NCBI RefSeq assembly: GCF_012349115.1
Contig: NZ_PQIG01000001.1
Location: 248,001-312,000 of the forward strand
Length of the DNA stretch: 64,000 nucleotides
Source of the DNA: Rhizobium ruizarguesonis
GTDB taxonomy: Bacteria; Pseudomonadota; Alphaproteobacteria; Rhizobiales; Rhizobiaceae
Direction: 5' to 3'
The translations under genes and the position numbers were made by a program. Under the pieces are notes generated by a model. It ran no database searches and was not told the DNA's origin. It saw only the letters and a list, made by a program, of their open reading frames with translations. Positions 54,013 to 63,263 of this stretch are shown one piece after another. Position 1 is the stretch's first letter. Each line of letters begins with the position of its first letter.

Positions 54013-55534
54013 GGCCGGCCTCTGGATTTTCCTGCCATTCGCCGGCCATCATCAGCCCCAGCCTGCGGGCGTCGGCGCTTTCGGCCTCGACGGGCGGAGA
54101 CAGGCGGCCGCCGACGATTGCCTGTATGCGATCGGCAAGCGCGATCACCTCATCGAGGTCCTCCGAGATCAGCAGCACGGCGGTACCCTGCCGACGGACT
54201 TCAAGCAGGCGTGCGTGCACGGCGGCCACGGCCCCTTCGTCGAGACCGCGCGCCGGCTGCGCGGCAATCAGGATGCGCGGCCGCCGATGCAGGTTGCGGC
54301 CGAGAATGAGCTTTTGCATATTGCCGCCTGAGAGCAGCCGGGTGCGGATGGCCGGGCCGCCGCCGCGGACATCGAACCCGTCGATAATTTCGGTCGCGAA
54401 AGCCATGCCCGCCTTGCGGTTGACGAGGCCATGGCGCGAAAAACCCGGCGATGCGATGCGCTCCAGCACGACGTTTTCCCAGATCGCCATTTCGCCGATC
54501 ACGCCCTCCTCGTTACGGTCCTCGGGAATGCGGCCGATGCCGGCGTCGACGACATCGGAAACACTAAGATTGCCGACGGCTTCCCCGAAGAGCAGAAGGT
54601 CGCCGCCGCTGCGCGCCAGCATACCGGAGAGAAGATGCGCCAATGTCGCCTGGCCATTGCCGGAAACGCCGATGATGCCGAGGATCTCGCCCTGGTGTAG
54701 CTGGAAGCTGATCGACTTCAGCCGATCGATGCCGCCGGTGCGGACCGTCACATCGGCCGCTTCGAGGGCAACCGCACCCGGTGTCGACGGCTCGCGCACG
54801 GGCCGCGTCACGCGGCGTCCGACCATCAGTTCGGCAAGTTCAGCCTTGCTGGTTTCCGATGCCTTGCGCTCGGCAACCATCTTGCCGCCGCGTAAGACCA
54901 CGATTCGGTCGGCTGCTGCCATCACCTCGTCGAGCTTGTGCGAGATGAAGATCAACGACAGGCCCTGGCGGGCCATTTCCTTCAGCGTCGTGAACAGCCG
55001 CTCGGCCTCGATGTTGGTCAGCACCGCCGTCGGCTCGTCGAGAATCAGGATGCGGGCATCGTTGTAGAGCGCCTTGAGGATCTCAACGCGCTGCTGCTCG
55101 CCGACCGACAAGTCGCCAAGGCGGGCATCCGGATCAACCTTGAGGCCGAAGCGCTCGGAAATTGTGAGCAGCTTCTTCCGCGCCGCTGTTGTTCCCGAGC
55201 GCCAGGACCACAGTCTTTCCGTGCCGGTCATGACGTTTTCGAGAACGGTCAGATTGGGCGCCAGCGAAAAATGCTGATGCACCATGCCGACGCCGGCGCG
55301 GATTGCGGCACGCGGCTTGCCCTGCGGCACCTCCGTGCCCTCGATCAGGATTCGGCCGACATCCGGCATGTAATGGCCGAAAAGGATGCTCATCAGCGTA
55401 GTCTTGCCCGCACCGTTCTCGCCGAGCAGGGCCACGACCTCGCCCATCGCAAGCGTCATGGAAATATCGTCATTGGCGAGATTGCCGCCGAAGCGCTTGC
55501 TGACGCCGATAATTTCCAGCACAGGCCCGGTCAT
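54002..55534 (-). CDS. Nucleoside-type ABC ATPase, tandem domains
   Basis: 510 residues from ATG 55534, overlapping the amidase stop. Domain 1: Walker A GENGAGKTT, signature LSVGEQQRVEILKAL, Walker B LILDEPTAVL. Domain 2 has a degenerate Walker A (GVSGNGQAT) as usual in this family, with a signature-like LLSGGNMQKLILGRNL. Fuels the importer with the two permeases. Confidence 0.9.
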   Translation of the reverse strand: MTGPVLEIIGVSKRFGGNLANDDISMTLAMGEVVALLGENGAGKTTLMSILFGHYMPDVGRILIEGTEVPQGKPRAAIRAGVGMVHQHFSLAPNLTVLENVMTGTERLWSWRSGTTAARKKLLTISERFGLKVDPDARLGDLSVGEQQRVEILKALYNDARILILDEPTAVLTNIEAERLFTTLKEMARQGLSLIFISHKLDEVMAAADRIVVLRGGKMVAERKASETSKAELAELMVGRRVTRPVREPSTPGAVALEAADVTVRTGGIDRLKSISFQLHQGEILGIIGVSGNGQATLAHLLSGMLARSGGDLLLFGEAVGNLSVSDVVDAGIGRIPEDRNEEGVIGEMAIWENVVLERIASPGFSRHGLVNRKAGMAFATEIIDGFDVRGGGPAIRTRLLSGGNMQKLILGRNLHRRPRILIAAQPARGLDEGAVAAVHARLLEVRRQGTAVLLISEDLDEVIALADRIQAIVGGRLSPPVEAESADARRLGLMMAGEWQENPEAGHAI

Positions 55535-56943
55535 GACGGCAATCCTGCGACCGGAAAACGATGCTGCCACCGCCCCTCGGCCTCCAGGCGGGCGGCAAGC
55601 GACAGCAGACGCGGCTCGTACCCCATCGGCGCCATGATCTGCGCCGGCAGCGGCATGGCGTGCTCATCCTGTCCGAAAGGCAGCGTCAACGCAGGAAAAC
55701 CCGAAATATTGGCGAGGCAGGCAAGCGGCGCAAATGCCGTCATCCGCTCGAGATGCAGATCCGTGTCGGCATGATCAGACGGAAAGGAGCCGATCGCAAG
55801 GGGCGCGGAAGACAGCATCGGCATGAGGATGCAATCGACCCTGTCGAACAGTTCCCAGAGCTTACGGCTCACCAGGACGGCATTGTTCAGCGTGTTCCAG
55901 AGCGATGTGGCCGGAAGCGTTCGTCCGCGCACCGCGAAGGCCTGGGTCAGAGGCTCGGCCCTGCTTTCATCCAGAGCCGCCGCCTTGATGAGTGCCGCAA
56001 GGTTGACGGAGACGATGTCGGCGAAGGCGCGGCCGCCGGCAGCGACGCTCCATTCGAACTCGGCCCAGGCGAGCGGAACGATCTCGTGTCCGGCGCTCTC
56101 CAGCGCGCGGGCTGCAGCCTCGATGGCTGCGAGCCGATCGTCCTCCGTCGGATAGGCCGAGCCGGTATCAACAAGCAGGCCGATCCGCAAACGGCCATTG
56201 TCGATATCGACAGGGGAGGGGTCCGGAAAAGGTCCTCGCGATTTGCCGCTTAGCGTGGCGAAAATCAAGGCCGTATCCCGCACCGAACGGCTGACCGCAA
56301 GTTCGCTGGCGATACCGGCGAGGTGATTGCCGAAGGATGGGCCGCCCGGCATCGCGCCGCGCGTCGGCTTCATTCCGACAAGGCCGCAGCAGGCGGCCGG
56401 CACACGGATCGAGCCGCCGGCATCGGTGGCATGCGCGATCGCCACGATCCCGGCGGCAACCGCTGCCGCCGCACCGCCGGAGGAACCGCCGGCGGTCCGT
56501 GCCGGATCGAGCGGATTGCGGCAGATCGGCCCGATCGCCGGTTCGCTCGCAAGCGACAGGCCGAATTCTGGGCTCGTCGTCAGGCCGAACAGACAGAAGC
56601 CGGCGTCGCGGAAACGGGCAGCCAGATCGGAGTCCGCTTCGCCGCCCTTTCTGTCGAAGAGACCGGAACCTGCCGTTACCGGTAGCCCGGCGAAGGGGCC
56701 GCCGAGATCCTTCGCCAGGGTTGGCACCCCGGCAAAGGGCCTGGCGGCAAAGCGATCGGGCGCGCTCCGCCGCTCACTGTCGCGGGCCTCGGCCGAAGCG
56801 AAGCCCATGGCGGCATCGAGATAGGCGATGGCGCCGAGCGGCTCCTGCAGCACGGCTGAGGCAAGAGAAGCCTGCATCGCCTCCGCAGCGCTCAGGCTGC
56901 CATGCCTGATCACTGCCGCCAGATCCGTCGCATCGCCTTGCAT
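55531..56943 (-). CDS. Amidase signature family hydrolase
   Basis: 470 residues from ATG 56943, 8 bp after the BMP gene; the longer upstream frame is a shadow. Ser-cisSer-Lys triad: K78 (TLAKDLGG), S154 (AGGSSGG) and S178 (DAGGSIRVP). The C-terminal half is shortened with no recognisable extra domain. Cytoplasmic amide hydrolase acting on imported compound or deaminase product. Confidence 0.88.
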   Translation of the reverse strand: MQGDATDLAAVIRHGSLSAAEAMQASLASAVLQEPLGAIAYLDAAMGFASAEARDSERRSAPDRFAARPFAGVPTLAKDLGGPFAGLPVTAGSGLFDRKGGEADSDLAARFRDAGFCLFGLTTSPEFGLSLASEPAIGPICRNPLDPARTAGGSSGGAAAAVAAGIVAIAHATDAGGSIRVPAACCGLVGMKPTRGAMPGGPSFGNHLAGIASELAVSRSVRDTALIFATLSGKSRGPFPDPSPVDIDNGRLRIGLLVDTGSAYPTEDDRLAAIEAAARALESAGHEIVPLAWAEFEWSVAAGGRAFADIVSVNLAALIKAAALDESRAEPLTQAFAVRGRTLPATSLWNTLNNAVLVSRKLWELFDRVDCILMPMLSSAPLAIGSFPSDHADTDLHLERMTAFAPLACLANISGFPALTLPFGQDEHAMPLPAQIMAPMGYEPRLLSLAARLEAEGRWQHRFPVAGLPS

Positions 56944-56951
56944 GGGCCGAA

Positions 56952-57938
56952 TTACTTCGGTTCGTCCATCATCTTCGGAACTTCGAAGGTGCCGGCCTTG
57001 ATCTCTGCCCGCTTGGCTTCCATCGCAGCCTCCGCATCGGCAGGTGCCACGCCCTTGACGAAGACGATGTCGCTGCCGCCTTCCTTCATCAGGCCGTAGG
57101 ACGTGTAGTTCCTGCCGACCGGTTTTCCGGCGGCAACATCGGCGATGGCGGCATCCAGGATCGGGCGGAAATACCACATGGCGTTGGCAAACACCGTATC
57201 CGGATAACGTGGCGTATAGTCAATCAACGAGCCGACCGATTTGATGCCGCGTTCCTTGGCGGCATCGGCCGTGCCGATGCGCTCGCCGAACAGGATGTCG
57301 GCGCCGGCGTCGATCTGGGCAAGACCGGCTTCGCGGGCTTTCGGCGGATCGAAGAAGGTACCGATGAAGGAGACAAGGTGCTTTGCGTCCGGGTTGACCG
57401 CCTTGACGCCGGCGGCGAAGGCATTGATCAGCATGTTGACCTCGGGGATCGGAATGGCGCCGACCGAACCAACAACATTCGACTTGGTCATCTTGCCGGC
57501 CAGCATGCCGGCAAGATAGGCGCCGTCATGGTTCCAGGTGCCAAAGACGCCAAAATTGTCGCCGGCCTGCTCGCCGCTCGAACCCAGCACGAAAGCGGTA
57601 TCGGGATAATCGGCCGCGACCTGCCGGGCCTCTTTTTCCACCGCATAGGCCTCGCCGATAATCAGCTTGTTGCCCTGTTCGGCATATTCGCGCATGGCGC
57701 GCGGATAATCGGTGCCGGAAACGCCTTCGGAGAAGACATATTCGATGACGCCTTCCTTGGCCGCGTCCTGCAGGGCCTTGTGCAGACAGGAGTTCCAGGC
57801 ATTTTCCACTGGCGACGCATGGATGCCGGCAACCTTCAGTGGCGCAGCCGCCCTTGCCAGCGGGGCGAAGCCGCTGACGCCGAGCGCAATGCCCGACGCG
57901 ATCACTGCCCGGCGTGAAATCAGCATGTCTTTGGTCAT
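56952..57938 (-). CDS. BMP-family ABC solute-binding protein
   Basis: 328 residues. Signal with twin-arginine-like SRRAVIA, cleavage near ARA-AA. Bmp/Med fold: KVAGIHASPVENAWNSCLHKAL, FVLGSSGEQAGDNFGVFG, LAGKMTKSNVVGSVGAIPIPEVN. Family ligands are purine nucleosides and similar heterocycles, matching the CodA-like enzyme in the operon. Confidence 0.9.
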   Translation of the reverse strand: MTKDMLISRRAVIASGIALGVSGFAPLARAAAPLKVAGIHASPVENAWNSCLHKALQDAAKEGVIEYVFSEGVSGTDYPRAMREYAEQGNKLIIGEAYAVEKEARQVAADYPDTAFVLGSSGEQAGDNFGVFGTWNHDGAYLAGMLAGKMTKSNVVGSVGAIPIPEVNMLINAFAAGVKAVNPDAKHLVSFIGTFFDPPKAREAGLAQIDAGADILFGERIGTADAAKERGIKSVGSLIDYTPRYPDTVFANAMWYFRPILDAAIADVAAGKPVGRNYTSYGLMKEGGSDIVFVKGVAPADAEAAMEAKRAEIKAGTFEVPKMMDEPK

Positions 57939-57974
57939 TGTTTTGCTCCCCTTTTTTTACCATTTGGTTCAAAA

Positions 57975-58002
57975 ATCATAGTAGCGCCCAAAAATGTGTC
58001 AA
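57975..58002 (-). promoter_or_regulatory. Sigma-70-type promoter of BMP operon
   Basis: On the minus strand: TTGACA (58002-57997), 16-bp spacer, TATGAT (57980-57975), 37 bp before the BMP ATG. Best promoter match seen in the window; it serves the six-gene operon running to 50707. Confidence 0.75.
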
Positions 58003-58145
58003 GCAGTAAACGGGCTTAAAAATCAGGCTGTTCGACCCATGTTCGCCGGAGCGCGGAGGCGATGGGCTGGATTTACAGGGTGTCATATCTTGGCGTGACG
58101 ACATCGGCAGGATATGCAAGGATCATTGGGGTTGGGGGACATGAA

Positions 58146-58775
58146 ATGGGGGAAGAAGAGGGCGCCTCGCGGCGACCGATCGCGAGCCGGTCGTCGTCCT
58201 GGGCCATCGGCCTCAGCGCGTGGCTGGCGCGGGGCGGCGCGACACCGAACGGCATCTCGCTGCTGTCGGTCGTATTCGCGGGTATAGGCGCAGCGCTCAT
58301 CGTTTTCACAACACATCCTTTAGCCATGGTCTGCGCGGCGATCTCGGTACAACTGCGGCTCGTCTGCAATCTGCTGGACGGAATGGTCGCGATCGAAGGC
58401 GGCAAGAAAACCAAGAGCGGGCCGCTCTATAATGAATTCCCCGACCGGGTCGCCGACAGCCTGTTTCTGATCGCGGCTGGTTACGCCTGCGGTTTTGGCT
58501 GGCTTGGCTGGTTGTCTGCGCTGCTCGCAGCCCTTACCGCCTATATCAGGGTGTTCGGCGGATCGGTGGGTCTTCCTCAGGATTTCAGCGGCATCATGGC
58601 CAAGCAACGCCGCATGGCGGTGCTGACGGCGGGCCTCGTCGCCCAGAGCATCGAGACGCTGATATCCCCCAGCCATTGGTCGCTGATCGTTGCATCCGCG
58701 ATCATCGCGGCCGGCAGCCTCGTCACCTGCATCACCCGCACGTTGAGGCTGAAACTTTCCCTGGAGAGACTATGA
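58146..58775 (+). CDS. CDP-alcohol phosphatidyltransferase family protein
   Basis: 209 residues from ATG 58146 (GGGGGA upstream); the frame is open to 58062 but that start has a badly spaced ribosome site. About five helices. The catalytic motif D-x2-D-G-x2-A-R...G-x3-D-x3-D reads N75-LL-D78-G79-MV-A82-I83 ... G92-PLY-N96-EFP-D100, so two of four metal Asp are Asn. Overlaps the acyltransferase by four bases. Confidence 0.82.
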   Translation: MGEEEGASRRPIASRSSSWAIGLSAWLARGGATPNGISLLSVVFAGIGAALIVFTTHPLAMVCAAISVQLRLVCNLLDGMVAIEGGKKTKSGPLYNEFPDRVADSLFLIAAGYACGFGWLGWLSALLAALTAYIRVFGGSVGLPQDFSGIMAKQRRMAVLTAGLVAQSIETLISPSHWSLIVASAIIAAGSLVTCITRTLRLKLSLERL

Positions 58776-59392
58776 TCGCGATTATCCGTCGGTTTCTCGT
58801 GCTGCTCGTCCGTATCCTGGTCGGCGCCCGAAGCGAGTGGCGGGGCTGCGCGCCCGATCCCAGCCGCCGCATCTATTTCGCCAATCACAACAGCCATATC
58901 GATACCGTCGCCGTCATGGCCGCCTTGCCCTGGCCGGTGCGCCGGATGACCCATCCGGTTGCGGCGCGGGACTATTGGGGAACGAGCGCCTTTCGCCGTT
59001 TCATCGCAGAGAAAGGCCTGCGCGCCGTCTTGATAGACCGCAAGCCTCTGCCGGACACCGACCCGCTGGCTCCGATAGAGCGCCTGCTTGAGGAGGGGCG
59101 CTCAGTCCTGATTTTCCCGGAAGGAACGAGAAGCACCACCGATGAGATCGCCCCGTTCCGCAGCGGCATCTTTCGCCTTGCCTGCCGTTTCCCCGATGTC
59201 GATCTGGTGCCGATCCATCTCGACAACCTCCAGCGCATCCTGCCCAAGGGAAGCATGCTGATCGTGCCGATCACCTGCACGGCGCGCTTCGGCAAACCCT
59301 TGCGCGTCGAACCGGGCGAGGAAAAGGCTGAATTCCTGGCGCGCGCCCGTGCCGCTGTCACCGAGCTCGCGGATGGGGGGCACACGGCATGA
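58772..59392 (+). CDS. Lysophospholipid acyltransferase (PlsC-like)
   Basis: 206 residues from ATG 58772. One N-terminal helix, acyltransferase motif N-H-x4-D as NHNSHIDT (H and D conserved), EGTRS (FPEGTRSTTDEI) and VPIHLDN. Makes phosphatidate-type products by acylating lyso-phospholipid. Start and stop overlap both neighbours by four bases. Confidence 0.9.
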   Translation: MIAIIRRFLVLLVRILVGARSEWRGCAPDPSRRIYFANHNSHIDTVAVMAALPWPVRRMTHPVAARDYWGTSAFRRFIAEKGLRAVLIDRKPLPDTDPLAPIERLLEEGRSVLIFPEGTRSTTDEIAPFRSGIFRLACRFPDVDLVPIHLDNLQRILPKGSMLIVPITCTARFGKPLRVEPGEEKAEFLARARAAVTELADGGHTA

Positions 59393-60318
59393 CCAGTATG
59401 TTCTCTCTCGTGCTAGCCGCTATCCTCGGCCTGCTTGCCGTCGCCTCCGCCATCGGTTTCACCCTGCAGCGACGCGCGACAGAACCCGGCTCCGTCGCCA
59501 CCGTTCAGAACCTCAACGCCCGTATCCGCTCCTGGTGGATCATGGTCGCCGTCTTCGGCGGCGCGATCCTGCTCGGCGAAACGTCGACGGTCGTCCTGTT
59601 TGCATTTCTATCCTTCATGGCGCTTCGCGAATTCTGGACGCTGACGCCATCGCGACGCGGCGATCATCTGGCGCTTTTCCTGTCGTTCTTCGTGGTGCTG
59701 CCGATCCATTACGTGCTGCTCGGAACCGAGTGGTACGGCCTCTTTTCCATCTTCATCCCGGTCTATGCCTTCCTTATCCTGCCGGCAGTGGCGACCCTGA
59801 CGGGCGACGTCAACGAATTCCTCGCCCGCAGCGCCAGGGTGCAATGGGGATTGATGCTGACGGTCTATTCGATCAGCCACGCACCCGCACTCCTTATGCT
59901 GGAGACTGGTACGCCGCCGGCACTTCTTCTCGTCTATCTGGTCGTGGTCGTGCAGCTCAGCGACGTTTTCCAGTATGTCTGGGGCAAGCTGCTCGGAAAG
60001 CACCGTTTCTCGCCGAACATTAGCCCGTCGAAGACGATCGAAGGGCTAGTCGGAGGCGGCGCCTCGGCCATCCTCGTGGGAACACTGCTATATCGCCTGA
60101 CACCCTTCTCCCCGCTGCAGGCAGCGGCCATCAGCACGGTCATCGTCGTCGCCGGCTTCTTCGGCGGCTTCGTGCTCTCGGCCATCAAGCGCGATCTCAA
60201 TGCCAAGGACTGGGGCTATGTGATTGAGGGTCACGGCGGCGTGCTCGACCGCTTGGATTCCATCACCTTCGCCGCCCCGTTATTCTTTCACATCATCCGC
60301 TATTGGTTCACCACCTGA
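59389..60318 (+). CDS. Phosphatidate cytidylyltransferase family protein
   Basis: 309 residues, about eight helices. C-terminal CdsA signature region: LSDVFQYVWGKLLGKHRFSPNISPSKTIEGLVGGG, and VLSAIKRDLNAKDWGYVIEGHGGVLDRLDSITFAAP. Makes CDP-diacylglycerol (or similar) for the transferase two genes upstream. The divergent members of this type often occur beside the other two genes. Confidence 0.88.
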   Translation: MTSMFSLVLAAILGLLAVASAIGFTLQRRATEPGSVATVQNLNARIRSWWIMVAVFGGAILLGETSTVVLFAFLSFMALREFWTLTPSRRGDHLALFLSFFVVLPIHYVLLGTEWYGLFSIFIPVYAFLILPAVATLTGDVNEFLARSARVQWGLMLTVYSISHAPALLMLETGTPPALLLVYLVVVVQLSDVFQYVWGKLLGKHRFSPNISPSKTIEGLVGGGASAILVGTLLYRLTPFSPLQAAAISTVIVVAGFFGGFVLSAIKRDLNAKDWGYVIEGHGGVLDRLDSITFAAPLFFHIIRYWFTT

Positions 60319-60361
60319 GAACTGGGGACAGGCGAATCTTCGAAGGCATGCGGCCGATCGT

Positions 60362-60685
60362 TTAAAACCGGTCGACTTCCTCGAGGCTCTCGAACAGCCG
60401 GCGCTGAACATCCCGCTCCTGTTTGCTGATGGCGGTCATCAGCTTGCCCATCGTGCCCCTGAGGCCGTGCAACTGGTCGACCAGGTCCATGACGACATCG
60501 ACGCCGGCTTCGTTGACACCCATGTTTCCCATGAGGTCCAGGATCAGCCGGGCGCGTGCGACATCGGCGTCACGAAATTGCCGTTGGCCGCCTGACGTCT
60601 CCGGGATCAGCCAACCCTCTTCGACCCAGAGGTCGAGCTGGACGATGTCGATTTTCAAGTAAAGACGGAACTCGAGATCATCCAT
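60362..60685 (-). CDS. cbpM: CbpM-type chaperone modulator
   Basis: 107 residues from ATG 60685; the longer open frame overlaps the cbpA gene. MerR-like small helical protein: LWVEEGWLIPETSGGQRQFRDADVARARLILDL. Inhibits the DnaJ-like partner CbpA and lies 2 bp after it. C-terminal coiled region ends in EEVDRF. Confidence 0.86.
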   Translation of the reverse strand: MDDLEFRLYLKIDIVQLDLWVEEGWLIPETSGGQRQFRDADVARARLILDLMGNMGVNEAGVDVVMDLVDQLHGLRGTMGKLMTAISKQERDVQRRLFESLEEVDRF

Positions 60686-60687
60686 GA

Positions 60688-61602
60688 TCAGGCCTCCATG
60701 TTCTTTCTCGGATCGTATGGGTTTGCCGTCGCCCATTCCTGGACGAAGGCCGTCAGTCGTTCATCCGGGGCATCGGGCAGCACGATTTTCAGGGAGATGT
60801 AGACGTCGCCATGTTCGCCGCCGCGTTTTGCAACACCCTTGCCCTTGAGACGCAGGACCTTGCCGGTGTTGGAATGAGGCGGCAGCGTCAGATTGACAGG
60901 CCCTGACGGCGTCGGCACACGAACCTTGCCGCCGAGCACGGCCTCGCCGAGCGAGATCGGCAGTTCGAGCCGGATGTCGTCGCCGTCGCGCGTGAAGAAG
61001 CGGTGCGGCCGCACACGGATGTCGATGAGGGCATCGCCCGCCGGCCCACCGCCGATACCCGGCTCGCCCTTGCCGCGCAGCCGCAAAGTCTGGCCGTCGC
61101 GCGTTCCCGGCGGGATCTGTACATCGAGCGCTGGCCCCTCAGGCAGCTTGATCTCCGTCCTGGTGCCGTTGACGGCGTCGAGAAAGCCGACCTCCATCGA
61201 GAAATGGCTGTCCCGGCCATGACTGCGGGCCTGGCCGCCGCCGGTACGTCGCGAAAAGAAATTGGCAAAGAGATCGTCGGCATCGCCGAAATCGGCAAAG
61301 CCTGCGCTGTTGTGATAGGGATCGCTAGGGCCGCTCTTCGAGGCATAGTCGCGGTAATAGTTGCGCTGCGCCCGCTCGGCGCCGGTTATGTCGATCTCGC
61401 CGCGATCGAAGCGGCCGCGTTTTTCCTCGTCGCTCAGGATCTCGTTGGCGGCCGAAATTTCCTTGAACCGTTCCTCGGCTTTTTTGTCGCCGGGGTTGAG
61501 GTCGGGGTGAAGTTTCTTGGCGAGCTTGCGGAACGCGCTTTGAATATCCTTTTGCGTCGCATCCCGCTTTACGCCCAGAAGCTCATATGGATCCTGGCTC
61601 AT
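60688..61602 (-). CDS. cbpA: DnaJ-class co-chaperone CbpA
   Basis: 304 residues. J-domain 1-70 with H-P-D as KKLHPDLNP, a Gly-rich linker without zinc fingers, then two C-terminal substrate domains (GTRTEIKLPEG, VRVPTPSGPVNLTLPPHSNTGKVLRLKGKG). Works with DnaK; forms a pair with the downstream cbpM. Confidence 0.92.
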   Translation of the reverse strand: MSQDPYELLGVKRDATQKDIQSAFRKLAKKLHPDLNPGDKKAEERFKEISAANEILSDEEKRGRFDRGEIDITGAERAQRNYYRDYASKSGPSDPYHNSAGFADFGDADDLFANFFSRRTGGGQARSHGRDSHFSMEVGFLDAVNGTRTEIKLPEGPALDVQIPPGTRDGQTLRLRGKGEPGIGGGPAGDALIDIRVRPHRFFTRDGDDIRLELPISLGEAVLGGKVRVPTPSGPVNLTLPPHSNTGKVLRLKGKGVAKRGGEHGDVYISLKIVLPDAPDERLTAFVQEWATANPYDPRKNMEA

Positions 61603-61719
61603 ACATATCTCCGGTCAGGCAGCGAATACTGCCGGTTGGTTTGGGGATGATATAGGTTGCCGGGCCGCCATCGGGGAGGGGAGGCCGCTCGGATTGCTCT
61701 TCAGGAGGCCTTGTGGAGG

Positions 61720-62187
61720 TTAGAGCGGTGCCACATCTTCCGCTTGCGATGCTGAGCCTTCATGCGCTGGCGCTGGCCGCCGATCGACAAGAACCGAGCA
61801 TCCGGCGTGGCGCACGACCTTTTCGACGATCGAGGAGAAGACGTAGTCGGTGATATCGGGCACATGCGATGAAAGCAGAATGAGATCGGCCGACTTCTCC
61901 CTTGCTGAAGACACCAGCAGGGAGGCCGCAACACCGATGCGAACCTCGATGACCGCCGGTATTTCCAGCTCCTTGCAGAGCGATGACAGTTTCTTTTCGG
62001 CGTCGACGATCGCGTTCGTTTCGAATTCTTCGGGAAGGTCCATCAGGTGACGGTGCGGGATATTCTCGATGACGTGCATGACGATGACGCTTCCGCCTTC
62101 ATCCACCAGCGCTGCAGCCCGGCGCAGGATGCGGATTGCCGTCTGCCTGGAACCCATGCCGATGCCGCAGATGATCGTTCGATACAT
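61720..62187 (-). CDS. Universal stress protein family (UspA)
   Basis: 155 residues. Usp fold: TIICGIGMG, VIVMHVIENIP and ADLILLSSHVPDITDYVFSSIVEKVVRHAGCSVLV. The ATP-binding G-x2-G-x9-G-S/T loop is changed (SSHVPDITDYVFSS), so it is probably the non-ATP-binding type. The last ~20 residues are acidic and disordered-like. Confidence 0.85.
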   Translation of the reverse strand: MYRTIICGIGMGSRQTAIRILRRAAALVDEGGSVIVMHVIENIPHRHLMDLPEEFETNAIVDAEKKLSSLCKELEIPAVIEVRIGVAASLLVSSAREKSADLILLSSHVPDITDYVFSSIVEKVVRHAGCSVLVDRRPAPAHEGSASQAEDVAPL

Positions 62188-62408
62188 TGAAATCCATATC
62201 CTTGAATGCGATGGTCGCGCCGATCATACTGATCGTCGAGCGGCTAAACATTGACTGATATCAAACAGAAATGCCGCAATGTCGCAACGGCGGCGCGCAC
62301 ACGAACGCAGTTCTGACTCAAGGACAAGACCTGCCGCGACATCTTCGCGAGTTGACGGCACGCCCAGAGCGGCAATCTAACATGATGTCGACACTCATCG
62401 AGGTTCAC

Positions 62409-63257
62409 ATGCCGAATATTGCGATTATCGGATCAGGCGCGATGGGAAGCGCTGTCGCCAGACGGCTGATTGCCCATGGCGCCATGGTGCCGACCTATCT
62501 CCAAGGCAGGAGCGAGCAGACGATTGCCCGGGCGAAGGCGGCCGGCATGGTTCCAGTTAGCCGCCAGGAACTGACGAGGGCCGATCTGATCCTGTCGATC
62601 GTCCCGCCGGCGGAGGCGATCAGGGTCGCCGAATTGGTGGCGGAGATATCGTCGACGCTGCCCGAGCCGCCGCCCTTCATCGACCTCAACGCGATTGCGC
62701 CGAAAACGATGCAGGCATTGGCCGCACGCTTCGAAGGCAGCCGCGTCGAGGTACTGGACGGCGCCATCATCGGCGGGCCACCGATTCCCGGCAAATCAGG
62801 ACCGACCCTCTATATCAGCGGCGACCCCGCCAAGCGAAGCAGGCTGCTCGAAGATTGCGGCCTGCAGATCCGCAGGCTCGACGGACCGCTCGGCGCCGCC
62901 TCTGCGCTGAAAATGTGTTATGCCGGCATCAACAAGGGATTTACCGGCCTTGGCGCCGCCATGCTGCTTGCGGCATCGCGTTCGGGTGCTGCCGAAAGCC
63001 TGATGGCCGAACTCTCCGAAAGCCTTCCCGACGTCGATCGCAAGCTGTCGGGATCCATTCCCGACATGTATGCGAAAGCCTATCGATGGGTCGCCGAAAT
63101 GCAGGAGATTGCCGATTTCCTCGGAGAGGATGATCCGGCGGCGACCATTTTCCGCGGCATGGCGGATGTCTTCTCCAGGATGGCGAGCGACGTCGAGGGC
63201 GATCGCGTGCTCGTGGGGCAGCTGGACGAGATCATCGCGCGGCGGGAGAAAATATGA
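62409..63257 (+). CDS. NAD(P)-binding oxidoreductase with DUF1932 domain
   Basis: 282 residues from ATG 62409, with GAGG nine bases upstream. The N-terminal Rossmann fold has the dinucleotide motif GSGAMGSAVARRL (about 8-20) and LDGAIIGGPP. The C-terminal helical domain with KMCYAGINKGFTGLGAAML is of the PF09130 type. 3-hydroxyisobutyrate/6-phosphogluconate dehydrogenase-like; the substrate is unknown. Confidence 0.83.
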   Translation: MPNIAIIGSGAMGSAVARRLIAHGAMVPTYLQGRSEQTIARAKAAGMVPVSRQELTRADLILSIVPPAEAIRVAELVAEISSTLPEPPPFIDLNAIAPKTMQALAARFEGSRVEVLDGAIIGGPPIPGKSGPTLYISGDPAKRSRLLEDCGLQIRRLDGPLGAASALKMCYAGINKGFTGLGAAMLLAASRSGAAESLMAELSESLPDVDRKLSGSIPDMYAKAYRWVAEMQEIADFLGEDDPAATIFRGMADVFSRMASDVEGDRVLVGQLDEIIARREKI

Positions 63258-63263
63258 CGCCTG

